NCBI GenBank assembly: GCA_025024175.1
Contig: QCXZ01000003.1
Location: 22,092,392-22,156,391 of the forward strand
Length of the DNA stretch: 64,000 nt
Reading direction: 5' to 3'
Origin: Rhyzopertha dominica
Lineage: Eukaryota > Arthropoda > Insecta > Coleoptera > Bostrichidae
Shown here: positions 34,219 to 48,273 of the stretch, piece by piece
Numbering within the stretch: the stretch's first letter is position 1
How the letters are laid out: the number at the start of each line of letters is the position of its first letter
Made by a program: the position numbers and the translations under genes
Notes under the pieces: model-generated
The model's database searches: none
Seen by the model: the letters and a program-made list of their open reading frames with translations, nothing else
Told to the model about the DNA's origin: nothing

Positions 34219-37200
34219 TTTTCTTTTCCTTTCTAACCTATCTTTATTGTTTTCGGTATCTATATGTACATGTTATGTACATTTATTACAACTTATATGC
34301 TTCATTTTAATAATTTTACATAATTTATTATGTCATGCTAAACTTATAAAATGTAGATTTAATATTTTTATAGATTTTACTGAAAGAAGTTTACTAGAAA
34401 AAAAAGAGGGCGAGGAAAAACTATTTTTAAACAATGAGCTTAGAAGCATATACATAACTGTCTAGTGTCTATGGACTTGGTCATTGAACAGGGGTAGAAT
34501 TGGTAAGGTAGTTTGTGTTTAATCCTGACGGTACGTTGTGTCTTATGTTTGTTATGTCTGTAGTTAGTCTGCTATTGTTCAATTTATGCCTGTAATATTT
34601 TACTGATATTGGTAGATGTATTCGTCTATTATCGGTAGGCTTGCCAGTCTATGTATTCTGTGATTTTTGTGTATCTGTCACTATTTGTTATCAGCGTGCT
34701 ATGGTCGTTGAAGTTATGTTTACAATTTTGTTTGCTATATGAATGAGCCGTTCTAATTATTAAGACTATTAAAAAAGAGGTATCAGACAGACAAAAAAGG
34801 GAGTTATTATTGCATTGTCATCCAGTTCCAAACTATGTTTAAAGTTTCAAGTNTGTAGCTCATCAGGAAGTTAGTTTAATATCAATTGCAAAATTTGTAC
34901 AGAACCGAGCGGAGAGACACGAAAGCGAGTAAATAAAAACGTTAAAGTATGTATAACTATATTTTTTCAAAAAATAAAAAGAAACGTCAAAGAATCTACG
35001 AGAGTCGTTTGCTCGAAATAGCGTCCAAAATTGTTACCTGCAGCAATATCTGGTGGCAAAACTGAGACAACGTACTACAAGGAAAGCAGTAGCGTGAACA
35101 TCAGTAATAATGAACAGTAACATGAATATTACTCTGAACTGGTGATGCTTTGCATTCTGGATGTTTAGCCGTGGAAATGTCGTCGTTATAAGCCTGACTT
35201 GTTGGTGAGAACGTCGCATGAGCGTGGTGGATAAAAATGCCAACCTACCTGACATACACATAAAAGTCGGTGTTTGTAATTTAAACTTACGGCCCAGGCC
35301 ATCCGTATGCGACCTTCTCGAATAGTTAGTTACGCGCTTAAATATTCAAGAAAACGTTGTCGTTTCACTTATCTAGTGATTAAGAGCGGTGTCGGCCTGT
35401 GTCTTTCGTGGTCGGTTCTTTCCCACGCAAATATTTAATATTTTATACCAAATAACCTTGCGTCCTCATCTTTCTGCCGGGCAATGTAACGTTTGCTATG
35501 TATAATGTACTTTATACCTTGTATTTCAATAACCAAAACTAAAGGTTTATTGAACAATACGTAAAATATACCCAATTAATTTTCATTATTACTCTAGAGT
35601 GGATTACCTACTTGTCATTGACCTATCATTTTAAATGTAGTACTAAGACCCACTGTAACTAAATTTAAAGTCGAACTTGTTTTGTCTATTTGCTTTATTA
35701 TATTATAAAATATGTTATCATATTATAAAACCAAGTAATAATTTTATTAAACGAATTCATCGTATTACTATTACATCGTAATATTTCTTAATCTCTCTTT
35801 TGTGATTTCTTACTAAACTTCAGTAATGTAAAAGTCTACTGAAGACCGACTTATGGCATAAGTTTCAATGGCTCAAAAATTATTCCAAAACATTTGCAGA
35901 AATTAATGCCTTAGTTACTGTTTCATAATTGCAATTCCTGTATAGGTATCCTATATTTTAATTACACAAAACAGTCCTAAATAATAAAAATGAGTTTCTT
36001 GCAAGGGAAGCGTAATCTAATTTTTTAAAGAAATAGGCACAATTTTTTTACCAAAAATCCTCTACTCATGTCAAAACATCAACTTTTGACTTAACTTTCA
36101 CACATATGCGTAGTTTAAGGTGCAAATGCGGCCAGAGTTGCTTGCGTTATTAGTTTATATTTAATTTAACAAATTAATAAAAAAAACAGACCTTTAAATG
36201 TATTAAAATGATTCGAATTAGTAATGACGCTTGTTGACAATTTTGATTAATTGTTGACACGGAAGTCATGAACGTGAAAATATTTTACTCCTACATGCTC
36301 TACTCTAGCCGTGCCATTTTCCTTCGTATGACCCAAAACATTACAGCCCACAGGCTTATCGATTATGAGATGTTTCACTATGGTTATTATTACCTATTTA
36401 AAAAAAGGTTTATGTCATATCTAGAAAATAGCAGCTTACTTCCAAAATTGATTAGGGACTTCATTTTCTACAACTATTGCAATTACGCTTTTTATCTAAA
36501 ATTAAAAATACCTATGCTAGAGGATTAAGATATCGCCAAAAAAAATTTTTAAATATGCAGTAAGCCATGAACTAAAAAAATCCAAAGGATGCATTTATAA
36601 TATTTTTCAATATTAATTTTTAATTCCTCTTATAAGGTTGGCTTACTGGTAAAATATTTACAACGAGATATTTCATTTTTAGGAATGGAGTAATATTTAC
36701 ATTATTTACATTTAGTTCGATTTTAGTAACGTTTAGGATTATAGCCGTATATATAGAAAGTTGCGATGTTTTCGAAAACAGCAAAGCAGCCCAAAATTTA
36801 TTGTTTGTTAGACTATTTTATCCGATTGCACACCTCAATATTAAAATTCCCAAGTTTTGTCAGATATTATGTTGCATTTAATGTCAAATTCTATCAATAC
36901 AACTATGTTAGCACCTGCTTACATTCAATTTTGTCATCCTTGCTGTCCAGGTTAGAGCACTCGTTGCTCTTCGTCTTGATATCGGTTCTTGCGGCTGCTT
37001 TTGATTACTTAAACCTCTTATTAGACCCCGCTGCGGGATACTGGTTCCTTGCTTTGTTTACTGGATAAGGGTTTCTCTTTTTGAAACACCTAGTATAACG
37101 ACCATCACACTTGCAATGATGGCAGGTTACGTCCTTTGCCCGACTGGTAAAGGAAAAGCTGGAAAGCTGACACTGCGGTTAGGTGGCGATGCCTTACAAG

Positions 37201-37365
37201 GAACTTTTCGAACTTTTCGCCGTTTTCCTGCTTACTTAGTCTGAACAGGTACCTCTCGTATACCTTACTTTGAGCCAGTTAATTGTCGTCACCAATTGTA
37301 GAGCTTTTTCTTATTTTCTAGATAATTTGCAGCCAAACACACAATTCACTTGTTCTCTCATTTAG
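34219..37365. other. Gene-poor stretch, nothing firmly recognised
   Basis: No gene is supportable. Near 34775-34900 a block including agttccaaactatgttt and agctcatcaggaag looks like the end of some dispersed element, but I cannot name it. The frame at 36766-37068 has a signal-like hydrophobic run but no family resemblance. Confidence 0.35.
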
Positions 37366-37950
37366 TGACGTTTGGTTGCACAAGGATGAAGAGAGCATAT
37401 TAGAGTTTGGTTCATATCAAATGAATCGTCTGTTCTATGATTTAAAGCATGTTCCTGGGACTATTCGACGAATGACAGGAAAATTGTACTTGAATGCTTT
37501 TGAGAGGGATCATTTATTGCAAAAATTCCTGCGACAAAAAGGTTGTTCGTTACACGAGCTCATGATGAGTATCGAAATTACTTGAAAGAGCATATAGTAA
37601 AAAAGCAGATGCGGGTAGTGAAGAGTTTGGTACAGAGATCTGCGATGTCGTGTCCTAAGATGTTAGTTGCTAATGTCGAGAGAATGTCTACAGATGTCTT
37701 ATTACAGTACACGAATAAAGGAATGAGCAATAAACTAAAAAGAGCTAATTCAGTAGCAGCTAGCACTTGTAAGGAACACAGTACGTTAAATCCTGAAGCA
37801 TTCGATAACTGTAGTGAGTTAACGTCAAAAAGCCTTGCACCACACGTTGAGCGACTACCCAATGAAGTTGTATCAAAGTATCTACAGGATAACATAAAAC
37901 GTCACCGCCAAACAACCAACCCGGCAACTCTTATTATTACAAATCACTAA
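37366..37950 (+). pseudogene. Unrecognised coding-like exon with one frameshift
   Basis: A good acceptor (ctctcatttag, ending 37365) opens an exon reading DVWLHKDEESILEFGSYQMN in frame. About 57 codons later the frame breaks near the run acaaaaagg (37534-37542). A second frame then continues for about 135 codons to a stop at 37950. That second part contains two related segments, roughly residues 41-69 (VERMSTDVLLQY) and 98-126 (VERLPNEVVSKYL), so it has a real internal repeat. Composition is balanced, unlike the neighbouring AT-rich noise. I do not recognise the family. It could be the last exon of a gene with a sequencing indel, or a decayed gene. Confidence 0.5.
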
Positions 37951-38999
37951 TACATAATACGTAATCCATAGCTTTTATATTCAAAGTCCATAGTTATGAA
38001 ATATTATTTTTAGATATGATACATAACATATACTCTACATCACATATATGGGAAAACGTTGAACCCACATGAGAGCTGTTTTGGTGCTTTCATATTCCAT
38101 CTGAAACAGACTTTAACGGATTTAACCATCATTCCATCTAATTTATTGGCTATCTTGTTACAAGAATGCGCGCGTCTGTCGCTACATATTTTTACAAAGC
38201 GTGTTTTATGTAAAATCATAGATTACCTACCGCCCTCAACTATCCGTTTATTTTACACCCACTAGGAGTATAGTTTTACAGATAAACCGCTCGCGTCTAA
38301 CCTACTCGTGTACGGTCCACATTAATGCTACATCATTTCCTCAAGCTATATTATATATAGGAGTACATGTATAATATTGTATCGAACCGGTAATGCACGT
38401 AGAATGACATGTTTTTATAGTTCTTCTATGTTAGGCAAAAAGTTACTTATATTAAAAGTTACTCGGCAATAATTTGTTTTATAAAGAATCATTATTAGTG
38501 AAACCATCCGTATATTACAGTGGATATGCAACTGCTGAAATCACATTATGGATCCCTTGATACAAAATGTCGATTTGGATTAATTATTTATCCACATTTA
38601 AAATTGTTTCGCTTGGCTACTTAGAGGACATCAAAATAAACGAAAAAAATTAAGCATTTCTATAGAGTATTAATTTTCAATTTTAAAAATTTATTAGAGC
38701 AGTTTTTTTAAAGGGAATTATTTACAAAAGATCCGCTGAGTTATAGATGACGACCCATTCAATATGCATGTAGGGCTTACTATTTTTACTCATGGATGCA
38801 ACTCCGAGCGCATTTTAGTTTCCTACAAACTGTAGCTGCATTCGATTCTTCGCTGATGGTTGCGGAGGACAAAGTACTTTCTGGGTAGTTACACTACCAA
38901 TCTCAAAAGAAAATAAATAATATTGTTTTGATATACCCTGTTTATGAACACTGCTACATTTCTTCGAATATTCGCACACGTCGAGAAGAAACTACTTTA
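37951..38999. other. Intergenic, nothing recognised
   Basis: No motif-bearing frame or terminal repeat was seen. Confidence 0.4.
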
Positions 39000-39333
39000 G
39001 TGTAATCTTACATAAAAATGACTTATTTGGATATTAGCAGCAAACTTACCACGGAATTAATATAATTACTTGATAGATTTTCTCTTACTCAAATAGTTCA
39101 TCAACCTAAACACATAGCTGACAATATGTTATTTAGTCTAATAGACTTAATTATTACTTCAAGGGAAATCATTGTCAAGGATGTGTAGAGGATCTGCATG
39201 GTTTGACTGATCATGAGTTAATACGCTGCTCAATAAGGGTACAAAAACCCAAATCAGATCCGCGTATTGTCAAGTATCGTTCTTTTAAATACTTCATTTA
39301 CGCAGATTTTGATTCACATCTAAGGTCGTTACC

Positions 39334-39843
39334 ATGGCGTATATATATGATATGGAGAGCTTGGATGAGATAGTAGCATTTTTAAATGATAATTTGAAAA
39401 CGTTGCTAGATATCCATGCCCCTTTTAAAACATGTAAAATTTCAAAACCTTATGCTCCGTGGTTAACTAATTTTATCGAGGATATGATTGTGATGCGTGA
39501 TAAAATTTTGGGAAGATTCAAAAGAAGTGGGCGTAGGGAACTTTGGAATGAGTATAAGCAACTTAGGAATACAATTAACACAGCACTAAAGACGGAGAAG
39601 CCATCGTATTTTATTCAAGGTAATGTACAAAATGTGTGGTCTAACCTTCAAAAGCTTAATATTAAGGGTGGTAAGAGTATGGATTTGCTAGCACATCTGG
39701 CAGATCCTGATAAAATAAACAATTTTTTTTATCCATTGCCTACATTTAATGATGATAATCGTGATTTAATTAATATGTGCACAATTTCTCTAAACAAAAA
39801 CCAATCCTCTCCAAGTTTTCTTTTAAAAAGGTTGATGAAATAG
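39334..39843 (+). pseudogene. LINE ORF2 linker between endonuclease and RT
   Basis: An open stretch of 169 codons with LDIHAPFKTCKISKPYAPWL, the conserved HAP..........PW segment between endonuclease and reverse transcriptase in jockey-type ORF2 proteins, followed by a coiled basic region. It is the longest intact piece of the LINE 39000-41690. Confidence 0.75.
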
Positions 39844-41595
39844 ATGTTCTTAGAGCTATTAAAGCTAGTAAGACCAATGCAACCGGTTTTGATGGAATTA
39901 ACATTAAATTGTACGATATCCGATAACCACACACATCGTTAATACCTGCATAGTTAGCTCGACATTTCCCTTCTTCTGGAAGAGGACATATATCTTGCCA
40001 GTACCTAATATTAACAGTCCAAAACAGTTTAAATATTTGAGACCTATAAGTATTTTACCAAGTTTATCGAAGATTTTGNAAAGGGTAATAGAAGGGCAGG
40101 TGTAGANGTATGTTGAGGAGCAGCAGATAATTTCTTGTTTTCAGTCAGGTTTCCAAACTGGATTTATTTGCGTGACTGCTCCCTCAAAATTGACAAGTTA
40201 TGTTATTATGGCGCAAGATCAAAACAAAATAACTGCTTTGGTATTGTTGGACTACTCTAGAGCTATTGACACTATTGATCACGAGGTTCTTAGGGGTGTG
40301 CTGCATTATGTGGGTTTTGGGGAGAATGCCGTGTTTCTGCTAATGAGCTACGTCACTGATCGTTAGCAGGCTGTATGTCTGATCATGTATCATCTTTCAG
40401 GCGGATAAAGTCGGGTGTGCCTCAGTATCGATTTTGGGTCCACTTTTGTTTATAACTTATACGTCAACTCTTCCTGTCGCCGTGAATTACTGTAAAGCAC
40501 TGTTCTATGCAGATGACTCAAATATATTATTCTTTTAGAGTGAATAAACAGGTCCTGGTTCTCAAAAATAAATAAACGATGATCTGGAGAGATTACGTGA
40601 TATGTCTGGTCGACACTCGTTTTGTTTAAATCTTAGTAAATTTGTGGTAATTATTTGGTAGGAGGGACAATAAGACAAACTAACTAACTTTGAAATACAA
40701 ATTTCTGATTCTAGGCTGAATGTATCTGATACATCTAGAAGCTTAGGTCTTTATATTGTAACCTTAAAAAAATATATCACAATTGCCATCTTTTAAATGT
40801 TAGAACGAAGAGCATTCTTTGTAATAGCTTAGTACTATCTAAGCTAGACTTCTGCGACGTGATCAACGGACTTTGTTTGGGCTCTTTAGATAAAAAGCGT
40901 ATTCAAAAATTGCAAAATACTTGTTTCTTGACTTTTGGCGTTGGAAGGCGGTGTGATGTGAAGGGTAGATTGGGAGAGTTGGGGTGGCTGGATATAAGTC
41001 GCAGGCGGGATTTCCATGCGGCCTGTTTCTTTCACAAGGTAATTACAAGTCAGGTTCCTCTTGATTTATATATAAAGATACAATTTGCCGTACTGACATA
41101 CATAATCTCGGTTTGAGACACAGGCGAGGATTGATTGGTATACCTGCTTACTCTACTGAATTTGCTAAACGTTCATTTATGTATAACGTAGCAAAAACAT
41201 CCCTGAGGGTCTCAAAATGCTTAGTTGTTCCGGTTTTAAGCGGAGTTTAAAACGGGTCTTATTGCAGCAGTAATGATGCAAGTCTGTGGTGGGATACACT
41301 TACACTTTCGTCATTAGATTATTTTGTTTTTGATATATTATGATGGGGTGGCGAGAGCGTGTGGCGTGGGCATGATTGAAGCTGTACAAGTATCTGTCTG
41401 ATAGGGTGTGTGTGAGTGTGTGGATTAAAGAGTGAGGTGTATGACTGTCCAGTTTTAAGACTATGGGGTTAAGTGGGAAAGCAGACTGCTGCTGCTGCTT
41501 CACGGTTGTGGCAGACTGAACTTTGCCCTAGAACAGAAATTGTCAACGTTATAAACTCTATTTTTCTTTGTTTTCCTTACTGTTCAATAAAGACA

Positions 41596-41597
<2 letters not shown>

Positions 41598-41686
<89 letters not shown>
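41598..41686. repeat. (TTA)n microsatellite, LINE 3' tail
   Basis: About 29 uninterrupted trinucleotide units directly follow caataaagacaa. Position and orientation fit the 3' tail of the preceding LINE. The long Tyr and Leu runs in translation are artefacts of this repeat. Confidence 0.95.
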
Positions 41687-44600
41687 GGACACGCAAGGGA
41701 TAAGCGAATCCAAGTTATTGGCTTTTCGCTTTTTGCTTCATCGAATGGTGGCACACTTCCACATTTTACGGCGGTTTCAACCAGTACCGATTTGAAAATG
41801 CCAAGTTAACGCCGTTTTCAGCCTAAGGTGGTCCATTCCAATTATTTCTAATTAATGTCCGTTATGACAGTGGTTATCAGAAAAATCTTTTTAGCATAAG
41901 TGCTGTAGAACACACGGTAGCGGCGAAATACTTTGCTTGAGAAAGTAACATCAAATGAGTTAAAGGAAAATTTAAGTATCGTTATTCCAAAGCTGTTATG
42001 TTTTACAGACAACTGAAATTTTCAGAAGCAGTATAATAATGGCTAAAATTCTAGCATGAATTTTTAAGTTAGGTACTGAGCGCTCAAAAAGGCAATCTTG
42101 GACGTAAAGAATTTATTAAAGCTAAGTCAGTATTCTGTCGCCTATAGAAAAAAAGACAAAAGGAGGATTAATTAAGTTATATTGATACGTTCAGTTATTA
42201 TTCTCTAGTGTTATTTTTAACAGATAGGTTAACGCTAATTTCTTTATTTTAAAGAAGGGTCGGGAAAACCAGTGCATAGCGTAATGAGGTCAGCAGGATA
42301 ACACGAATCATTTTCTTCGAAAAACTTGCTTACGGAGAAAAATCTTTTGCAGATCCCATAGCACCAATTATGTTAATCCTCGTTTTCTCCATAATGATTA
42401 TAGCTACTTCTTGCGCAATTTTAAATTAATTGGTCAATTCTAGGCCTGTCTGACTTTGGAACGAAGTGGCCATTGACCCGCACTAGTTATGCTGGAGGCT
42501 TTTTAGGCTTATTCCACAAAATATGACCAACTTAATAAACATGTCAGCTCCAAGTACATTTGTTATCCTTATCTAATCAGTAATCTAACAACCCCTCAAG
42601 GTGACAAAATTAAATTAGATCAGTTTAATGTTACAATGCATAGCGTTAATTACGTGGTCGCACTAGCTACCTATCTTTAACGTAATCTGTGCTGCCCGGT
42701 GCGCATTTTCTTATAACAGTAAACTGTCGTAATTACCGTTACCTTGTCATCTATTTCATTGAGATCAGGCCGCTGTATCTGCGATTGAGAGATATCTATT
42801 AGTCCATTGTTATTTGTAAATTGAAGTGGTCAACATTGCGGCGACAAACTGTTCAGGTTTATCAGTTTATCTAAACGGTCGGCTGAAAGTAGGTACCGCC
42901 TCTAATTAAGTGTCCCATTTTCGGGCAAGCGGAAAAATTACTTTCAAGAGAATAATAAATTGCGTTGCATTCTGTAACAAAACTTTCAGGAAGGAAAAGT
43001 AAGGAAGTAAGCACAAGTTTGTCATATCATTAGTGTGCGTAGCCGCGCGTGCAGAACAGTTTAAAATACATCATAGAGTAATAGGCAAAAAATCGAATTG
43101 AGACGCTGTCAGTAAGGGGCATAAAGTAATCACACATAAGAGCTAATAGATACAGGTTCGTTCCTAGGGTATCTGTCGCCCGAGTGCGAGCATACTTTAG
43201 TGCCACCATAGTATATATTAATTAATAATAAAACCCAGGTGCATTTGTTAGTTACAATTGTAATAAAAATATAATTATTATAAATTTAGTAGGTGCCATG
43301 CAAATAATGGGTCATATTTTAATAGGGGTTGGTTATTTGAGTCAAAATGTGACGTTTTAATTAAACTTATTTTAGTGCAATTTTGCTTCGTTAAAAAGTG
43401 TAGCACTTTGAAAATACTTTTTTAAATTTCAATTGCTAAGTAAAGTTAGCATAATTTAAATGATATCTTTGTAAAATTTGGATCATAGGGATTTTCGGTG
43501 TTGCCAATGACGAAAATGTGATCCATTTTGCACTAAATCCAGAAGGCGCCAGTACACTATATTTTCTTTGTTTTCTGGCGGGCTGTAACTTGCACGAAAA
43601 GGGATAAATTTTTTAAAATTTGTAGCTGAATTGAGGGGCGTTCAAATACACATTTTCGGTTATAAATAAGTTTGACATTTTCTCTGCAGATTTAAATTTC
43701 ATATATGTCATGTTGAAAATAAACACTGACCAAGATTCCGATTTTAATTCAACTTAATTTAAGAGATTAGGCATATTGGGTTCTAGTGAGACCGTTCATG
43801 CTCCACTTTAATGGAACTTAAGAACGTATTTTGTTGAAAAACTGGCTTACGCAATGACATATATGTGGCAGAGTTGCAATAAGCAAATAAAAATCTAGTG
43901 AGCTGTTTATAAACACCTTTATTACAAAATACACACAAAATAGAAATAAATTACTCTTGTAATTTTGATTATAACTACAAAGTGGCAGAATAATACGGGC
44001 TGTTGTGTGACATATTGGTTAAGTTTTGAAAATATTGCCCGTATAAAGTGTAAAAAGTTAACAAAATCCGGCCTGCCGTTACCGATTATATCAAATGCAT
44101 TTCCACAAGTCCTTTGCGAAAAGCACGGCGGCTAGTTATGCCAGCGTTGTACAAGTTGTATAGCTTGGCAATAAATTGTTGCAACTGAAAACCGCGCAGA
44201 GGAAATGTTTTTAGGAACGCGTTTTTCCAAAGAAGACCAAAATTCGTCCAGTGCACATTTAAAGTCAAGCGAACGAGAAATTGCATATAAAAAAGAGAAA
44301 GCGAGAAAACTGTTGCTATTATACGTTAATAAAAATAAGTAACGTAAAGGGAATCTGTACTAAATTCACCGTTAAAAGTATTATCCAATATTAAACTACG
44401 TGTGACAATATAGTACTGAATTTTTAAACCTGTACAAATACACTGCCGTGATTTCGAGCACATTCTAGAGTTATGTTTATAAAAATTAATAAACTGAGAG
44501 GAACTCTAGAATTTTTTCTAGTATTTTTATGTATTGACGGATCAGCATGGTAATCCCCTCTATGTTATAATTAGTAACCATTATAATTGCCAATTCGCGT

Positions 44601-45848
44601 TTATCTGCTCATTAAAACAGGCTAAGCATGTTTTGCTTCTGGAGAATGGATCAATACAAAATGTATAACGACAGGTAAAGGCCTATAAGAGAAATAAATT
44701 GTCAGTGAATGTTTTCGCAGCGCTAATGTTAAAATTTTCATATTACAGTCAATTTNATAGAAAATATTCATATCAACGTTGGTTTAGCCTAAACGAATTT
44801 TAATTCATTGTTTCATTTTAATTTATGCCAAAACCGACGATTAGTTTTAGTTACTATGCAAAAAAGAACGCNAAAAGCAGTTCGAGATACGATACTAACT
44901 GCTTTTGGCGCACTTCATATATCGCATATTGTTTTGTTTTGTCATAAATCATGCGCTATAATATTTGCAGAACTAAAATGGATTCGTTTGGGCTGAACCT
45001 CATACGTTGACATGAAAGTTTTCTGCCAAATGTACCTACATATTGAATGGAATATGCAAATTATAACATTGGCGCTGGGAAAACGTTCCTCGACACCTTC
45101 TCTTTCTAATACGTCCTTGTCCGTCAGTATATGTTTTCATCAGCAAGTAAACGCAGCCACTATTTCTGAATTAAAATTACTGTTTTCACAAATTATAGGT
45201 AAAAATGCAGGGGATTTCCATGCTGATGAGCTTTAAGTTCCGTTAATACTTAAAAATTAGGAAAAGCTTCAAAAGTGTCGCATATTATTGCCTAAATCTT
45301 TTAAGGTTAACCTTTAGTCCCTTAAATAGGTACTAGCAAAATAAAAACACTACTCAGAACTAATCAAAGTTTTATACTCTTATTCATTTGGTACCCATAA
45401 GTAAGACAATAAAACAATAACAAAGACATATAATGTTATTATAGATTGGAATATTTTTTAACGTTTGATAGACGTGCTAATAATAATAAATGCTGTATGT
45501 ACCTACGTTGTGGGTATCAATCCATGCACTTTTATATTAACAAAGAAAAATAAAATTTTTACTAAACCTTATAAAAGTTCTTGATATCTGCTAAAAGTTG
45601 TACCTAACTGCAGTGATACCGAAATCATTCGTTTGGGGGGAGGAGGTTGAATTGCGCTTACGGCCTCACGGAAGTTAAATTCGCCACTGAGTTAAAATAT
45701 TTCTGTGGTTGACAAGTTACAGTCAATTGCATTGTGTGAGATTTGAGTGACGTTATATGTGATTTTCACGCAGGATGTTCTGCTGGTGTTTTATTTGTAG
45801 TGCGATTTTCCTGATTATTCTAAAACACTGACTTTAAATGCCCCGCAG
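41687..45848. other. Gene-poor stretch, nothing recognised
   Basis: No supportable gene. A 10-bp inverted repeat (aaaagcagtt and complement) lies near 44873-44906. The frame at 44086-44286 (-) has no motif that I recognise. Confidence 0.4.
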
Positions 45849-45962
45849 TTATCGCGACCCTTTCATGGGTCCCTTTTTTGATATAAATACGTATTTTCAA
45901 CTACCTTTCGGATGTATTTATTCCTATTAGTCGAAACGTAGTTGAAAATAGACCCGCGATAA
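45849..45962. repeat. 114-bp foldback element (MITE-like)
   Basis: The outer ends TTATCGCG and CGCGATAA and the inner arms tattttcaactac and gtagttgaaaata are inverted copies, with a gggtc block in both arms. The left arm carries about 30 extra bases. No coding content. Confidence 0.6.
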
Positions 45963-47259
45963 GAAAATACAAAGCTAATTTATTAGTCAGACGTTTCACA
46001 AAATAATCAAATAATTATATTGAATTATTTTCATCTAGTAAATTCCTACAATATGTCATGCAAACTACGGCTTGTGTGTTTTAAAACTTAGCGAGCTTCC
46101 GTAAAACACGTTGCCGTTTATTTTGTACTGTACCTCGCTCAAGAAGCAATTGTACTACAAGATCTCGCAACCTCTTAATAACTTTGCTATTATGAAGTCG
46201 GTCTAGATGAATTCGAATGACTAATAAGGTCAAGTAAATTACAATTATTGCTAAACGTGTTTTAAATATAGGTGGAACTGTATCATTACATTTAATTGGA
46301 TGACAGTTAATAAGACAAAATTTATTTAATTATTTTAAGTGCATTTCAATTAGTATTTAATGTTTCACATATTACGCTGAATGTTGTAGCTGGCAGAGAC
46401 TAGCAGTCTATCTAAACCCTTAGGAAACTGATAAAGTAGCTCTAACAGAAGATGTAAGCAACAAAAGTTTGAAGATGCTTTTGAAGCAGTTTAAGAAGAC
46501 CCAATGGGTTTTCCATAACCTTGCGTAATACTTAATTTGATGTTGATATTGCTAACGCCTACAGTTATTGTAAATTATATCATCATGCACTATATGGAAT
46601 CTATCCACGAAATCTAGTATCGTACCTACTGTACTGCAAAACTTATATCCTAGAAACCATTCGAAATTGTTAATATAGGAGTAGATAAATTTAATAAAAC
46701 GTAAAATGTGTTAATATTCAGAACGCTTCAAGTTAGAAGGGTAGGATAAAATTCGGGTAAGACCATAACAAATGACTTTTTAAATGTTGTGCATTTTACT
46801 GAAAATCCAAGGTGGCTCCACGGCCGCTACCAGCTTAGACATTTTTAATAGCCAGGGGACTCATGTTAGACTTCGTTTGGGAGCCAGTTTCATTATCTAA
46901 ACGCAAGCAAATAAAATTGAAAGTTATGGAAGTTCAACTTGAAAACGCTTCGAAGTCGCATTCAAAACAAATGAGGAATGCAGATGTGACCATGATGGAA
47001 GGGCACTTTATGTATGTCCCTGAACTTATTTTTTACTCAGTATATTAAGCTGACGGCGGTGTTTCCGATTGTATGAAACACGCTCCCCTATAGGATGAAT
47101 TTCGTCACCAATTCTGTGATTTTAGCAAGAGCGGTGGTTTTGCAGTTTATTAAGTTGTATTTCATTAATACGTGGGCGCAATTATGGCGGTATAGCTCTC
47201 AACTTTTTGAAATTCCGCCGTTCACATTGTCCGATAGCATGAACAATTGAAAATACTAG
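45963..47259. other. Intergenic, nothing recognised
   Basis: Only a 61-codon frame at 46863-47048 without motifs. Confidence 0.4.
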
Positions 47260-47435
47260 GGCCCCGTTGCACAAAGCGTGGTCAACCAGACCCCCTGGTT
47301 AACACGCGGTCAACGAGCAGTTGTTATGGAAACGGTTCTTTTTAAGCGTTTTTCATTGGTGCTGCCTATGACAACGGCTGGTTAACCGCGTGTTAACCAG
47401 GGGGTCTAGTTAACCACGCTTTGTGCAACGGGGCC
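47260..47435. mobile_element. 176-bp MITE with long terminal inverted repeats
   Basis: Both ends start GGCCCCGTTGCACAAAGCGT and stay inverted copies for about 55 bases (two or three mismatches), including gaccccctggttaacacgcgg. TAG flanks both sides (47257-47259 and 47436-47438). There is no coding capacity. The GC-rich hairpin ends contrast with the surroundings. A PIF/Harbinger-type origin is possible from the 3-bp duplication. Confidence 0.88.
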
Positions 47436-47438
47436 TAG

Positions 47439-48269
47439 GATTTGCATAATAAGCAAAAAAACTGAAATCTCAGTTTCATCCGCTTACGATTGGTAGCAGC
47501 TTAAATTACATTACTTCCCCTCAGCGAAATGTTATATATCTTTAGAACATAAAGTTAAGGAATAGTTCTATTATGCTACCCACGTATTAGATAATCATTA
47601 GATAAAACAACATGTAATGTCAATATTTTAAAACCGTAGTCGTTAACCGAGCATAATTTGCTTGCTACTTCCCATGCAACGAAAAACCTAACGTTCTAAT
47701 GATAGGTGCCCAGAAATTACAGTGAAAATGAAACTAGAAAACTATTTAAAACATATGAAGCTAAGAAAGAGTGTACAACATTAATGATAAATTACACATA
47801 ACAAATAATGCATTGAAAAAGAAAATCCATATAAACGCTATTAACGCAAGACAAAAATATTTCATTACTGAACTAACAGGTAACCCCTGTTCAATGTAGT
47901 ACAGCTTAAGATTAGTTGTTTATTATTACTCTTTACAGTATCTGTGATTGAGTCTGCCAAAGTGTGCCCATTCTAAAGAGGCCTCTAGCTCTGATTAAAA
48001 GTACCAGATCTGAGGTCCAGAAGAAATCATTACATTCTTGCGTATGAAATAAGAGACTTTGTTTAATGTTCTGCTGGATTTCTTTCCAACTCTTTGGTCT
48101 TGTTTGAGGGAGGTGTCTGGTAGGTTTTCACCGAAGAAAGTTTTCTTTAGAGAATACAAGGTGCTTACTTGTGTTGTATTGTTAAATATGTAGATAGGTA
48201 TTCGATATCTTTTTAATGTATTTATCCATTCCAGATATGATTCATTATAGTATGTTCTAGAGAGTCGAC
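47439..48269. other. Intergenic, nothing recognised
   Basis: No gene or repeat structure seen. Confidence 0.4.
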
Positions 48270-48273
48270 TTAA

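Larger units (their letters stand above)
39000..41690 (+). mobile_element. Jockey-like LINE, 5'-truncated, with ATT tail
   Basis: It begins within the endonuclease C-terminus (LLDRFSLTQIVHQP, SLIDLIITS at about 39070-39160). It proceeds through the linker (open frame 39334-39843), then RAIKASKTNATGFDGINIKL near 39855. Next come the reverse transcriptase blocks ALVLLDYSRAIDTIDHEVL (catalytic motif A, about 40228-40290), a broken form of the SGVPQ..GPLL block near 40405-40445, and YADDSNILF (motif C, about 40505). It closes with a C-terminal segment near 40859-41116. Frameshifts and stops are frequent, so it is inactive. The 3' end is the long ATT run, as in many insect LINEs. Confidence 0.82.

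Noticed and set aside
34845..34875. CTGATGA followed by GAAA on the minus strand
   Set aside because: The bases between (gctacanactt) cannot form stem II, and no cleavage site or stem I is evident.
41473..41795. Poly-Tyr and poly-Leu proteins
   Set aside because: Translation of the TTA microsatellite that forms the LINE tail.
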